Shown here: one piece after another, positions 48,404 through 57,600 of the stretch | Layout: every line of letters starts with the position of its first letter | Numbering within the stretch: position 1 is the stretch's first letter | The notes under the pieces: generated by a model | The model's database searches: none | What the model was told of the DNA's origin: nothing | The model's input: only the letters and a program-made list of their open reading frames with translations | NCBI RefSeq assembly: GCF_016653465.1 | Contig: NZ_NHSQ01000068.1 | Coordinates: 25,547-89,546, forward strand | Direction of reading: 5' to 3' | Source of the DNA: Thiocystis minor | Lineage (GTDB): Bacteria > Pseudomonadota > Gammaproteobacteria > Chromatiales > Chromatiaceae | DNA length: 64,000 bases | Position numbers and translations under genes: made by a program

Positions 48404-49825
48404 ATGGAACTCCTCCCGATCTTCCTTGACATCAAGGGCAAATCCTGCCTGATCGTCGGCGGCGGTGCGACCGCGGCCCGCAAGGCGGGCAACCTGCAGC
48501 GCGCTGGCGCCGCGATCACGCTTGTCTCGCCCCACCTGTGCGAGTCGCTCGCGCGCCAGGCCGAGGCAGGCGCCTTCCGCCACCTCCAGCGCCCCTTTGC
48601 GCCGGCCGACATCACCGGCAACACGCTGATCATTGCCGCCACCGACGACCCTGAAGTCAACCGCCAGATCGCGCGTCTGGCGGGGGAACGCCAAATCCCC
48701 GTCAACGTGGTCGACGATCCCGACGCCTGTACCTTTTTGCTACCCTCGATCGTCGACCGCGCGCCCGTCACCATCGCCGTGTCGAGCGGCAAGACCTCGC
48801 CGGTACTGGCACGGATGCTGCGCACCCGGCTCGAAGCGCTGATCCCCGCCGGCTACGGCCGACTCGCCGACCTCGCCGGGCGCTACCGCGAACGGGTCAA
48901 GGCGCGCTTCGGCGAACCGCGCGACCGCCGCCGCTTCTGGGATCGGGTGCTGCAGGGCGCCGTCGCCGAACGCATCCTCGCCGGCCAGTTCGCGGAGGCC
49001 GAGGCCGTCATCGAACGCGAGCTGGCCCCGGACGCCCTGGAGTCCGACATGGGCGAGGTCTATCTGGTCGGCGCCGGACCGGGCGACCCGGACCTCATGA
49101 CCTTCCGCGCGTTGCGTCTGATGCAGCAGGCGGATGTCGTGGTCTATGACCGGCTCGTCGCCGAGCCGATTCTCAAAATGACCCGCCGCGACGCCCGCCG
49201 CATCTATGTCGGCAAGGAGCGCAACCATCACGCCATGCGTCAGGAAGAGATCAACCGGCTGCTCGCCGATCTCGCCAAGGACGGACATCGGGTGTTGCGG
49301 CTCAAGGGCGGCGACCCCTTCATCTTCGGACGCGGCGGCGAGGAGATTGACACCCTGGCCGCCGAGGGCGTGCCCTTCCAGGTCATCCCCGGCATCACCG
49401 CCGCCTCCGGCTGCGCCGCCTATGCCGGCATCCCGCTCACCCATCGCGATTACGCCCAGTCCGTCACCTTCGTCACCGGACACCTCAAGGACGGCACCAT
49501 CAACCTCAACTGGCCCGCGCTCGCCCAGCCGAACCAGACCGTCGTCTTCTATATGGGCCTGGTCGGCCTACCGATCATCGTCGAGCGGCTGATCGCCCAT
49601 GGCGTCGCGCCCGAGATGCCCATCGCCCTGATCCAGCAGGGAACGACCCATCTGCAGCGGGTGTATTCAGGCACCCTGTCGACGATTCTGGACGTCGTCG
49701 CGAGCGACCCGCCGCAACCGCCGACGCTCGTCATCGTCGGTGAAGTCGTTACGCTGCGCGAGAAGCTCAATTGGTTCAGTCCGCCCGACGAGCCCGTCGA
49801 AGGGGCGACCACCGTGATCGTTTAG
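48404..49825 (+). CDS. cysG: Siroheme synthase, trifunctional
   Basis: 473 residues. The N-terminal precorrin-2 dehydrogenase/ferrochelatase ([39 protein letters not shown]) is fused to uroporphyrinogen-III C-methyltransferase ([58 protein letters not shown]). It makes siroheme, the cofactor of dissimilatory and assimilatory sulfite reductases, which fits the sulfur-transfer neighbours. Its stop overlaps a transposase remnant on the other strand. Confidence 0.96.
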   Translation: MELLPIFLDIKGKSCLIVGGGATAARKAGNLQRAGAAITLVSPHLCESLARQAEAGAFRHLQRPFAPADITGNTLIIAATDDPEVNRQIARLAGERQIPVNVVDDPDACTFLLPSIVDRAPVTIAVSSGKTSPVLARMLRTRLEALIPAGYGRLADLAGRYRERVKARFGEPRDRRRFWDRVLQGAVAERILAGQFAEAEAVIERELAPDALESDMGEVYLVGAGPGDPDLMTFRALRLMQQADVVVYDRLVAEPILKMTRRDARRIYVGKERNHHAMRQEEINRLLADLAKDGHRVLRLKGGDPFIFGRGGEEIDTLAAEGVPFQVIPGITAASGCAAYAGIPLTHRDYAQSVTFVTGHLKDGTINLNWPALAQPNQTVVFYMGLVGLPIIVERLIAHGVAPEMPIALIQQGTTHLQRVYSGTLSTILDVVASDPPQPPTLVIVGEVVTLREKLNWFSPPDEPVEGATTVIV

Positions 49826-50008
49826 GAACGGCTCGTTAATATCACCACTTGCAGCAATTGCGCCGGCGTCTTGAGTTTGCGCGGGCGCGCGAACGCCTTG
49901 AACTCACGCGCCATCGTCGCGTACTCGGGTGGCAATTCCTTCAGAAACGCTTCAAACGCAAGATCGACGGGCTGGGAGGCGTAGAGCATGGCGGCAAAAT
50001 GCCCAACA
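49822..50008 (-). pseudogene. 5' fragment of an IS4-like transposase
   Basis: The reading GHFAAMLYASQPVDLAFEAF, then LPPEYATMAREFKAFARPRK and LKTPAQLLQVV resembles the N-terminus of IS4-type transposases; homology stops after about 60 residues at ILTSRS-stop. No DDE catalytic residues or terminal repeats remain. GACGGGG-type repeat debris (CCCGTCCCGCC) lies upstream near 50075. The stretch 50009-50155 has nothing else recognisable. Confidence 0.6.
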
Positions 50009-50155
50009 GATCGCGCCTCTCCACGGATTTTCAAGGGCTTGCCGGCTATGTTGGCGCCTATGGGTGGATATCCCGTCCCGCCTCCGGTTGGAATGAGACG
50101 CGGCCACTGATGCTGGGGTTTGGTTTCGTTCGCCCCGGCCGACGCCACTCCACCG

Positions 50156-50428
50156 CTAGAGCTTCAGGTTGCGGTAAAAATTCTCGTGCGGGCCGACCGC
50201 CATGAACATCCGCCTGGTCTCATCCCATTGGTACGCAAGCAAAAACTGTTGATGAATGCAATCGAACTTGTAGACGAAGACCCTGGCAAGATCTCCTTTT
50301 TTCGCTTCGCCGATGCCAGGATCAGCCACGATGGCGCGAATGGCGGCATGGACGACGAGGCGCTGGTTGGGATGCAGCTTTTTGTAAACCCGCTTGAAGG
50401 CGGGCTTTTGCTCCAGTTGCACACTCAT
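50156..50428 (-). CDS. RelE/ParE-family toxin
   Basis: 90 residues with the RelE/ParE fold: EQKPAFKRVYKKLHPNQRLV, VVHAAIRAIVADPGIGEAKK-G, LARVFVYKFDCIHQQFLLAY and a C-terminal MAVGPHENFYRNLK, close to YoeB/RelE endings (H-x-FY). Probably an mRNA interferase or gyrase inhibitor neutralised by the upstream antitoxin. It overlaps that gene by ATGA, the usual arrangement. Confidence 0.85.
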   Translation of the reverse strand: MSVQLEQKPAFKRVYKKLHPNQRLVVHAAIRAIVADPGIGEAKKGDLARVFVYKFDCIHQQFLLAYQWDETRRMFMAVGPHENFYRNLKL

Positions 50429-50637
50429 GGGTCAGGCAATTCAAAAGGTTCGGATTCTTCTTCCATGGCCTGTAACGTATCGCGCACAAATTCGACAGGC
50501 AGATCGGGATTATCCAGTGCTGCCCGCCCGACCTTGGCCCAGTAGGCCACTTGTTGGGGGATGGATCGCATCTCGGCCTTTGCTCGCGCCTTGGCCGTGT
50601 CGTACAGTGCATCGTCAATGCGAATAGAAACGCTCAT
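50425..50637 (-). CDS. Antitoxin of RelE/ParE-type module (ParD-like)
   Basis: 70 residues. The N-terminal ribbon-helix-helix-like part SVSIRIDDALYDTAKARAKA and QQVAYWAKVGRAALDNPDLP would bind DNA; the C-terminal FVRDTLQAMEEESEPFEL would cover the toxin. First gene of the pair, overlapping the toxin gene, and presumably autoregulating it. Confidence 0.82.
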   Translation of the reverse strand: MSVSIRIDDALYDTAKARAKAEMRSIPQQVAYWAKVGRAALDNPDLPVEFVRDTLQAMEEESEPFELPDP

Positions 50638-50692
50638 TTCGCCGCTCCAGTAGTAATTTACTACAAATGAAGCTTATCGCCACAGGGCGAGC

Positions 50693-50980
50693 ATGGCAAC
50701 TGGAATCGGATCCGAATCGGCACGCCAGCGGTTGCCCGAGCTTCTCGATCGAGCGCACGCTGGCGAGCAAGCAATCATCAAAAACCATGGCCTATCCTAC
50801 GCCGCCCTCGTGCCGCTGGACCAGAGAGTCGATTTTCAGCGCGTGGGGCTATTGGCGCTCCGTGGATCCAGGGTTGGGCTCTGGGTTCTGGCGGGGTTGC
50901 TCAATGGGAACAATGAGATCTTCAGGCCGAACGGGGCATTTGCCCCGTTCGGAACGTTTCGGGCGGTTGGATTTTGCTGA
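50693..50980 (+). CDS. Phd/YefM-like antitoxin, C-terminus replaced by repeat sequence
   Basis: 95 residues. Residues 1-63 match Phd/YefM antitoxins (IGSESARQRLPELLDRAHAG, AIIKNHGLSYAALVPLDQRV, then LRGSRVGLW). From about residue 79 the frame reads the GACGGGG repeat (NGAFAPFGTFRA), which is also what other copies of that repeat encode. The antitoxin was probably cut by insertion of the repeat. No partner toxin follows, so this is likely an orphan remnant. Confidence 0.65.
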   Translation: MATGIGSESARQRLPELLDRAHAGEQAIIKNHGLSYAALVPLDQRVDFQRVGLLALRGSRVGLWVLAGLLNGNNEIFRPNGAFAPFGTFRAVGFC

Positions 50981-51024
50981 TGGGTCGGCGAAACGTGCGC
51001 GACGGGGTGAATACCCCGTTCCGC
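50927..51024. repeat. GACGGGG double-hairpin repeat, copy 1
   Basis: CCGAACGGGGCA-TT-TGCCCCGTTCGG (50927-50952) is a perfect palindrome; about 50 bp on, ACGGGGTGAATACCCCGT (51002-51019) is a second one. Copies at 51.97 and 62.91 kb have the same architecture. Confidence 0.88.
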
Positions 51025-51057
51025 TTCAACAACGCACCCTGCCACGCTAATGAAGGT

Positions 51058-51678
51058 TCACCCAAAGAGTTCGTCGGGAGTGCTTGCCGTGAGGATGCGA
51101 TCAAGCCAAACGTCGAGCAGTGCCGTGTTGGCGGACTGAATTTGCTGGAGTCGTTCCGGAGTCAGCGAACCGAATTTGGCTTCGATCAAGCGCAGCAGGG
51201 CTTTTGCCTCGCCGCGTTGCTCGCCACGCTGTTCACCGCGCTGTTCGCCGCGTTGTTCGCCGATTACTTCGCCGAGCTTTTGGCCGCGTTCCAGCGCCAT
51301 TCGTTCGAAACTCATGACATAGGGCATCTTGGTTCGCTCCTCAAATCGGATCAACTCGTTGCGTAATTCTTGTTCAAGGGTGCGGGGCAGGCGGAGCATC
51401 CAGTCGATCAAGCGCAGGAGTTGCAGTGCGTCCTCGCGGGAGTAGCGATATTGGTAGAGCAACCAGATGATCTCGCGCTTGTTGGCCTTACGCTCGGGAT
51501 TGCTCGATTGACGGTGTGCCGCCAGTTGCGCCAGGGCTACGACAGCGAAGGGATTGGTGCCGGCCAGACCCTTCAGGGCTTCCCAGTGATCGCTCCAGCG
51601 CTGAAGATTGTGGATTCGGAAGCGGAAACGTACCCCGTAGTCATCGCGTCCCGAGGCGTAGAGCCCCGTCCCGCCTCA
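51058..51678 (-). pseudogene. C-terminal fragment of an Rpn/YhgA-like transposase-nuclease
   Basis: The frame reads NPFAVVALAQLAAHRQSSNP, LLYQYRYSREDALQLLRLID, MPYVMSFERMALERGQKLGE, then four GEQR tetrapeptides and a C-terminal LLRLIEAKFGSLTPERLQQI (DUF4351-like). This is the back half of PD-(D/E)XK family Rpn proteins. The front half with catalytic residues is missing: upstream homology ends next to GACGGGG debris near 51660-51680. An internal ATG at 51462 would leave 134 residues. Confidence 0.72.
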
Positions 51679-51685
51679 GGACTCA

Positions 51686-51943
51686 TCAATGAGCCTGATC
51701 TGGCTCCTCGTCGTCCTTTTGGTTTTGGCCGGCGTCCATGATGGTGCGATAGAGCGATTGCGCTTCCTGGAGATGATCGGCGAGTTGCTGGGAGAACAGT
51801 TGCCGAAGATTCTCGCTGGCGTCCGGGTGATCGGGCTGGATCTGCAGGACGGCCTGATAGAGTGCCGCGGCCTCCTCCAATTGGCCGTTGCGGTGATGTT
51901 CGAATGCCTGTTGGAGGATCTCGTCGAGGGTCGGTTCGGTCAT
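51686..51943 (-). CDS. Short TPR-type protein
   Basis: 85 residues. LDEILQQAFEHHRNGQLEEA with AALYQAVLQIQPDHPDA forms one good tetratricopeptide repeat; the rest is a charged helix ending in DDEEPDQAH. It resembles the first TPR of longer Chromatiaceae TPR or glycosyltransferase proteins, so it may be a truncated copy. It lies between the Rpn remnant and fliD on the same strand as fliD. Confidence 0.6.
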   Translation of the reverse strand: MTEPTLDEILQQAFEHHRNGQLEEAAALYQAVLQIQPDHPDASENLRQLFSQQLADHLQEAQSLYRTIMDAGQNQKDDEEPDQAH

Positions 51944-51971
51944 GCGATCAATCCCATGCTGGTTCTTCCAG

Positions 51972-52095
51972 CCGGACGGGGCATTCGCCCCGTTCGGAAC
52001 GTTTGCCTGCAGATGCGGCGGGAACTGCCGGCGGGGGAATAAATATGCGGGACGGGGTAAATACCCCGTCCCGCTCCAAGAATACCCCGTCCCGC
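51972..52095. repeat. GACGGGG double-hairpin repeat, copy 2
   Basis: CCGGACGGGGCATTCGCCCC onward (51972-51997) and GCGGGACGGGGTAAATACCCC onward (52047-52074), followed by an extra half ATACCCCGTCCCGC (52082-52095). It ends about 10 bp from the fliD stop and may act as its transcript end. Confidence 0.88.
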
Positions 52096-52105
52096 TGCAA
52101 CCCCA

Positions 52106-54139
52106 TCACCCCGTGAAAGTCCTGGTGTTGGCATAGGGCAGGTTGGCGAGTTGCTGGGTCAGGTAGGTGCTGGTGGACTGGAACTGGCTGACCAATTTGT
52201 CCATCGCGTTGAATTGCTTGAACAACTGAAGCTCGTACTTCTCCATGCGCGTGGTGAGGTCGGTGCGCTCCTGCTCGATGGTCGCGACGCTGTCCTGCAA
52301 ACTCCCCAACCGCGATTCCAGGGTGCCCTGCGCACCCAGCAGCCCCGCGAAGACCTCGTCGAGTTGCGCAACCAGGCCGCTGGTGTAGCGCACGCTGCCC
52401 CGGTCCCCGATCACGTCGTCATTGAGTTCCAGCCGCAAGCCCTTGGCGTCTCCGGTCAACCCCGTGATCTGGCGACCCACCCCCTCGGTCTCCTTGCCAT
52501 TCAGGGTTGCCACCACATCCTTACCCGCCGTGCCGGCGCCCACCGCCAGTCCGCCCAGCAGGGCGCCGCTCTCCGCCGCGCCAATCTGGTTGATCTCGAC
52601 CTCGGACTCCGAGCCATAGCGCCGCGACTCGATGCTGAAGGTCGTACCGTTGTATTGAACCGTCACGCTCGCGCCGCCGGCCTTGAGATTGGCGTCGCCG
52701 TTGATGCGGCTCTGCAACTCCGCCGCCAGTTCGGCGCCGGTCGCATAGTTGCCCTGGGTGATGGCGATACTGCCCGAGGCGACCCCGTCCACCGTCAGGA
52801 GCAGGGCGCTGTTGGACGCATCCACCAGCCGTGACGGCCCCGCCGCGCCGGCGAGACTCCCGCGGGTCGCGGCGGTCGTCACCGCCAGCGCATGGTTGCC
52901 GGCCTTGGTGTCGGCGGTCTTGCTGACATAGGTGACGCCATTGTCGCTGGCCACCCCCAAGGGGGCGAACAGCGCCACGACATCGTTCTTGTTGGTCTTG
53001 ATCGCCGCGCTCAGTTTTTCGGTGTCCAGCGCCAGGGTGCCATCGGCCTTGGTCGAGATGCCGATATTCATCAGCGACTTGATCGAGCCATCGAGCCCGT
53101 CCACGGAGCGAGTCAGAAAACTGCGGATCTGGCGCATGGCGCCCTGCACCGTAAAGTCGCCCAGCAGCACGCCGGCCTTGCGGGTCTCCGGGTCGTAGCT
53201 GGCGATCGAATTGACCGTGGTCACCAGCTCGTTGAACTTGTCGACAAACCCCTGGACGCCCTCGGTGATGCCGCTGGTGTTCGCGGCGATGCTCAGATTC
53301 ACCGACTCGCCCGGCTGGGCCTTGTGCAGATTCAGGGTCACGCCCTTGAGCGCGGTGGAGACCGCGTTGGTGGTGCTGGTCACGTCCAGACCGTTGATGC
53401 CGACCACCGCGTCCTGGGCGGCCAGGGTCTGGCTCATCTGGGGCGCGGTCTGGTTGAAGGCCAGCGCCGAGAGACCGCTGGCGTCGGTGTTGTTGCCATC
53501 GCTGTCGGCGACCGTGATCTCCATCCCGTTGCGGGCGCCCGTGCTGGTCGAGGTCAGCACCAGCCGGTTGCCGCCGCCGTCGTTGACGATCGAGGCCTTG
53601 ACCGCCGCGCCGGCCTTGTTGATGGCGTCGCGCACCCCGAGCAGGCTGTTGTTGGTCGCGTCCAGCGTCAGGGTCAGGGTTCCCTCATCCGGGTTCTGGG
53701 TGAAGTCGGTGGGGTCGCCGGTGACCGGATCGAGGTTGTTGGTCCCGAACTTGATGGTCAGGGTCCCGCTGCCGACCACATCCGTGGTATTGGCGTAGGT
53801 CTTGCTCGCCAGGTTCTGGGCCTGCGCCAGTTGCTTGACGTTCAGGGTATAGTCGCCGGCCTCGGCGTTCAGGCTGGCGCTCGCGCTCACCGCTTCGGCC
53901 TCGCTGGAGGTCGCCTGCATCTGAGAAAAGCTGGTGGAATGGCGCAGCGAACCGACCGCCGTCTGGAACGCGGAGAGACCGCTCTTAAAACTTCCGAACG
54001 CGGAGATCCGCGCCTGATCGGTCGCCTCCTGCTTGTCGAACAGGACGGTTTGCGGCGTCCGCTCGGCCTCCATCAGCTTGGTGACGATATTGTTGATGTC
54101 CAGCCCGGAGCCCAGTCCGGTCGTTGTCACGGTCGTCAT
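52106..54139 (-). CDS. fliD: Flagellar filament cap protein FliD
   Basis: 677 residues. Hook-associated protein 2, which forms the cap under which flagellin polymerises. N-terminus GLGSGLDINNIVTKLMEAER is the FliD signature; two flagellin-hook-IN stretches are in the middle; the C-terminal coiled coil QDSVATIEQERTDLTTRMEK and QFNAMDKLVSQFQSTSTYLT is diagnostic. Longer than typical FliD (about 450-500), consistent with an enlarged filament. It follows flaG by 24 bp on the same strand. Confidence 0.95.
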   Translation of the reverse strand: MTTVTTTGLGSGLDINNIVTKLMEAERTPQTVLFDKQEATDQARISAFGSFKSGLSAFQTAVGSLRHSTSFSQMQATSSEAEAVSASASLNAEAGDYTLNVKQLAQAQNLASKTYANTTDVVGSGTLTIKFGTNNLDPVTGDPTDFTQNPDEGTLTLTLDATNNSLLGVRDAINKAGAAVKASIVNDGGGNRLVLTSTSTGARNGMEITVADSDGNNTDASGLSALAFNQTAPQMSQTLAAQDAVVGINGLDVTSTTNAVSTALKGVTLNLHKAQPGESVNLSIAANTSGITEGVQGFVDKFNELVTTVNSIASYDPETRKAGVLLGDFTVQGAMRQIRSFLTRSVDGLDGSIKSLMNIGISTKADGTLALDTEKLSAAIKTNKNDVVALFAPLGVASDNGVTYVSKTADTKAGNHALAVTTAATRGSLAGAAGPSRLVDASNSALLLTVDGVASGSIAITQGNYATGAELAAELQSRINGDANLKAGGASVTVQYNGTTFSIESRRYGSESEVEINQIGAAESGALLGGLAVGAGTAGKDVVATLNGKETEGVGRQITGLTGDAKGLRLELNDDVIGDRGSVRYTSGLVAQLDEVFAGLLGAQGTLESRLGSLQDSVATIEQERTDLTTRMEKYELQLFKQFNAMDKLVSQFQSTSTYLTQQLANLPYANTRTFTG

Positions 54140-54163
54140 GTCAGCGCTCCCGCGCGGGTCGGT

Positions 54164-54577
54164 TCAGGCCTTTTCCTCGAACAGCAACCCTTTGATTTCG
54201 CCGAGTTTCTCGGCCATTCTGAGGACGTATTCCGGCGGAATCTGTCGGATCACCTGATCGGTCTTGGCGTCCTTGATCTGCACCACCGTGCGTCCGGAAT
54301 CCTCGTCGATCTTAAACTCCAGCGTCTGTTGCAGATTCTGGAAAAAATCGTTGATGTCCTTCACCGCCTTTTCCACCGCTTGGGGGTCGGATTCGGCTTT
54401 TTTGCCCGGGAGGCCCGCTTGCGCGGGATCCCGCGCCGCAGGGATCGGGCGTAACTGCGCCTCGCCCGGCACCGCCGACTGCTGCACGGCGGGATCGGCA
54501 TTCGCACTGGCGGGCGGCACCGCGGCGGGCTTCAAACCAGCGTTGAGGCTGCTGGCGACAGAACTCAAGCTCTCCAT
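54164..54577 (-). CDS. flaG: FlaG-family protein
   Basis: 137 residues. The C-terminal FlaG domain reads LEFKIDEDSGRTVVQIKDAK and VIRQIPPEYVLRMAEKLGEI; the first 70 residues are low-complexity Ala/Pro. FlaG influences filament length. ATG 54577 (MESLSSVASSLNAG) is preferred over an upstream in-frame start. Located between fliC and fliD, as is common. Confidence 0.9.
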   Translation of the reverse strand: MESLSSVASSLNAGLKPAAVPPASANADPAVQQSAVPGEAQLRPIPAARDPAQAGLPGKKAESDPQAVEKAVKDINDFFQNLQQTLEFKIDEDSGRTVVQIKDAKTDQVIRQIPPEYVLRMAEKLGEIKGLLFEEKA

Positions 54578-54602
54578 AACGGGTCTCCGTGAGTCATTGG
54601 GA

Positions 54603-54660
54603 GATGGCCCCGCAGGGCCATCGGTCTCGAATCGGATGGAAAGACGGGCTCCACCCCGTC
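54603..54660 (-). terminator. Two hairpins between fliC and flaG
   Basis: On the minus strand GACGGG-GTGGAG-CCCGTC (54643-54660) follows fliC and is followed by TTTCC, so it may be a weak terminator. GATGGCCC-TGCG-GGGCCATC (54603-54622) is an 8-bp stem with a tetraloop further downstream, before flaG. They could lower flaG-fliD expression relative to fliC. Confidence 0.55.
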
Positions 54661-54684
54661 CTTCCAACGTCTAGCCTACTGCGT

Positions 54685-57600
54685 TTAGCGCAGCAGCGAC
54701 AGCACGCCCTGTGCGGAGGAGTTGGCCTGCGCCAGCATCGCCGTGCCGGCCTGCTGCAACACCTGGGCGCGGCTCAGGCTCGCGGTCTCCGAGGCGAAGT
54801 CGGCGTCCTGGATGCGCGAGCGCGCCGCGGTCAGGTTGGTCGAGGTCGACTGCAGGGCCGAGATGGTCGAGTTGAAGCGGTTCTGCGTCGCGCCCAGCGC
54901 CGCCTGATTGCTGCTGACCTGCGCCAGGGCATTGTCGATCGCCGTGATCGCCTTGGCCGCGCCGGCCGCCGTGGAGATGTCCAGTTTGGACAGATCCATG
55001 CCGCTCTTGCCGGTGCCGTAGGTGCCGACTTCCAGCCCGGAGTTCTCGATGTTGGCCGTCGAGCCCTTCTCGACATCGAATTGCGTGGTCGAACTCAGGG
55101 TATAGCTGCCGAAGGCGGTGTTGGAACGCGCGTTCACGCTGGAGGCGCTGAGCCCGACGTCCGACAGACCGATCCCCGAGCCGGCCGCGACCGTGATCGC
55201 CTGGCCGCCAGCCGAATTGAGGCTGAGCTTGTTGGTCGCGCTGTCGTAGCTCGCCGTGACCCCGGTGCGATCGGTGATGTTGTTGATCGCGGCCACCGTC
55301 GAGTTGGCGGTTGCCACGTTGTCGCCGTTGGTCACGGCGACGGCGCCGGTCTCCACGCCGTTGATGCGCACCGTCCCGGTGGCGGTCGCGCCCGCGGTCA
55401 GCGTGCCGAAGACGGTGGAGGTGTCGGACACGTCCGCCAGACCGGTGTTGGCCGCGTTCAGGCCGCCGGTATAGGCGACGTTGATGTTGCGCCCGTCGGC
55501 GGCCTGCAGCTCCACCCCGCCCTCGATGCTGTTGTTATCTACCGCCTTGACGCCGGTCTGCTCCGACACGGCATTGATGGCGTCGATCACGGCCGTGCGG
55601 CTGTTGGCCGTGTTGATGGCATCGCCCCCGCCCACCACCGCCACGGTGCGGGTGGTGACCCCGTTGATGACCAGGGCGCCCGAGCCGTCGGTGCCGCTGG
55701 ACATGTCGGAGCCGCGCATCACCGTGGTGTTCACGGTGGCGGTCACGCCGGTGTTCTCCGTGACCGCATTGATCGCCGCCGTCTTGGCGATGGCGCTGGC
55801 GGCGGTGTTGCGCGTCTGTTCATCGGCGCTCATCGAACTGGCGTAACGCGAGGAGGTGTCGCTGCCCGCCTGGGAGGCACCGATCGTCACCCCGTTGATC
55901 TGCACGTCGCCCTGGGCCATGGCATGACCATTGTTGCTTCCCGCCGCGACATAGGCGGTCTGGGCCGCATAGGCCCCGGAGGACAGGCCGGCGTTGCCAA
56001 CATCGGCGGTCACGCTGGTGCCGGCCGAGACCACGATCTCCTCGTCCGAGGACAGGGTGTAGCTGCCATACTCGGTGCCCTCGGCGCGGTCGGCCTGGCC
56101 GTTGGGGGTGAAGGTCAACTGGCTCAGCCCCAACTGGGCGGCGGTGGCGGTGGTGTCGGCGCCGCTCAGGTCGATGGCGTCGCCCTGGGCGTCCATGAGG
56201 ACGACCCCGTCGCCATCCTGATTCAGCGCCGCCGTGGTGCCCGCCGCCGCGAGGTCCGCGTTGCGGTTGATGGCAGTGGCGATGTTGTTCGCCATGACGT
56301 CGGGGTCGAAGGTGGTGGCGGTGGTCGCTGCCACGTTCATATCAGTAGCGAGTATGGCAGTGGATACCGTGGCGGTAGTCGTGCCATCTCCGACAGTAAT
56401 CGCACGTCCATCGGCTGCCGTGAACGACAGGATACTATTGGCTGCCCCACCGACGGACGCCGTAATTCCAGCGGCACTCAATGTGGCATTGGTATTGACC
56501 GCCGTGGCAATCGCGACGGCGTTGGTCGTGAGCAAAGTCGCGTTTGCACCTGTGGTCAAGCCTGCCACATCGACAGTCACGCCATTCAGGACGAAGTTGC
56601 CGTTTCCACCATTGCCGCTAAAGTCTTTAACGTCGAGTCCTGCCGTAGCCGTTGCGGTGTTGGCCGTCCCCGTCTCGATCCCGGACACCGTGACGCCATT
56701 GATCTCCAGATCGATCGTGGTGGCCCCGACCGCGGCGCTGCCCGAGCCCGCCGTGGTGGTGACGGCGCCGCCATTGACCACGTTGCCGCCCTGGGTGCCG
56801 GGCGAGGTGTAGGTCATCTGGCTCAGACCCATCTGCCCCGTGGTCATGTTGGTGCCGGTGAAGTCGATGGTCTCGCCCTCGGCATCCACCACGGTCACGC
56901 CGGCGCTGTCGACGTTCAAGGTGGCTGACACGCCCTGATCCTGAAGCGTGGTGTTGTTGTTGATGGCCGCCATGACGTCGCTGGCGAATTCGTTGGCGTC
57001 GAAGGTGCCGAGTTGGGTGACGGTTGTACCGCCAGCGAAACCCAGCATAGCGGCGGTGGCATGGGTGGCCGTGCCGGTGCCGGTCGTGATCGTAATGGCG
57101 CGCCCGTCTGCCGAGGTAAGGGCAATTTCACCGCCAGCCTCGCTGGCAACGATACCTGCGGCGGCTAGTGTGGTGTCGCCATTAATTGCTGCCACGATTG
57201 CTGTTTGGTTTGTCGCGCCACTGCCGACAGCATCAGCGACTGCCGAAAACTCCAGGTTATACCCGTTGATGTTGATATCGTGGGTAGCTAGCGTAAAGCC
57301 ACCACCGTCATCGACCGCCGTACCAGCGGTGAATGTGTTGGTATACGTAGATGCCTGGCTAGTGGTCGTATAACCAATATTGACTGCCGTTAGATTATTG
57401 GTAGCAGTGCCATCGCCGGTGGCGACATTGATGGCGCGCCCATCGGCGGCATTAAAAGTTAGCTTGTTACCTGTAGTATCATACGACGCACTGATGCCTG
57501 CCGAATCCATCGTGGTATCGGCATTGATCGCTGCTGCTAGGGCTGCGCCATCTTCGTCCTGTACGCCTGTTGCAGTGAAGGTGACATTGTGGCCATTGAT

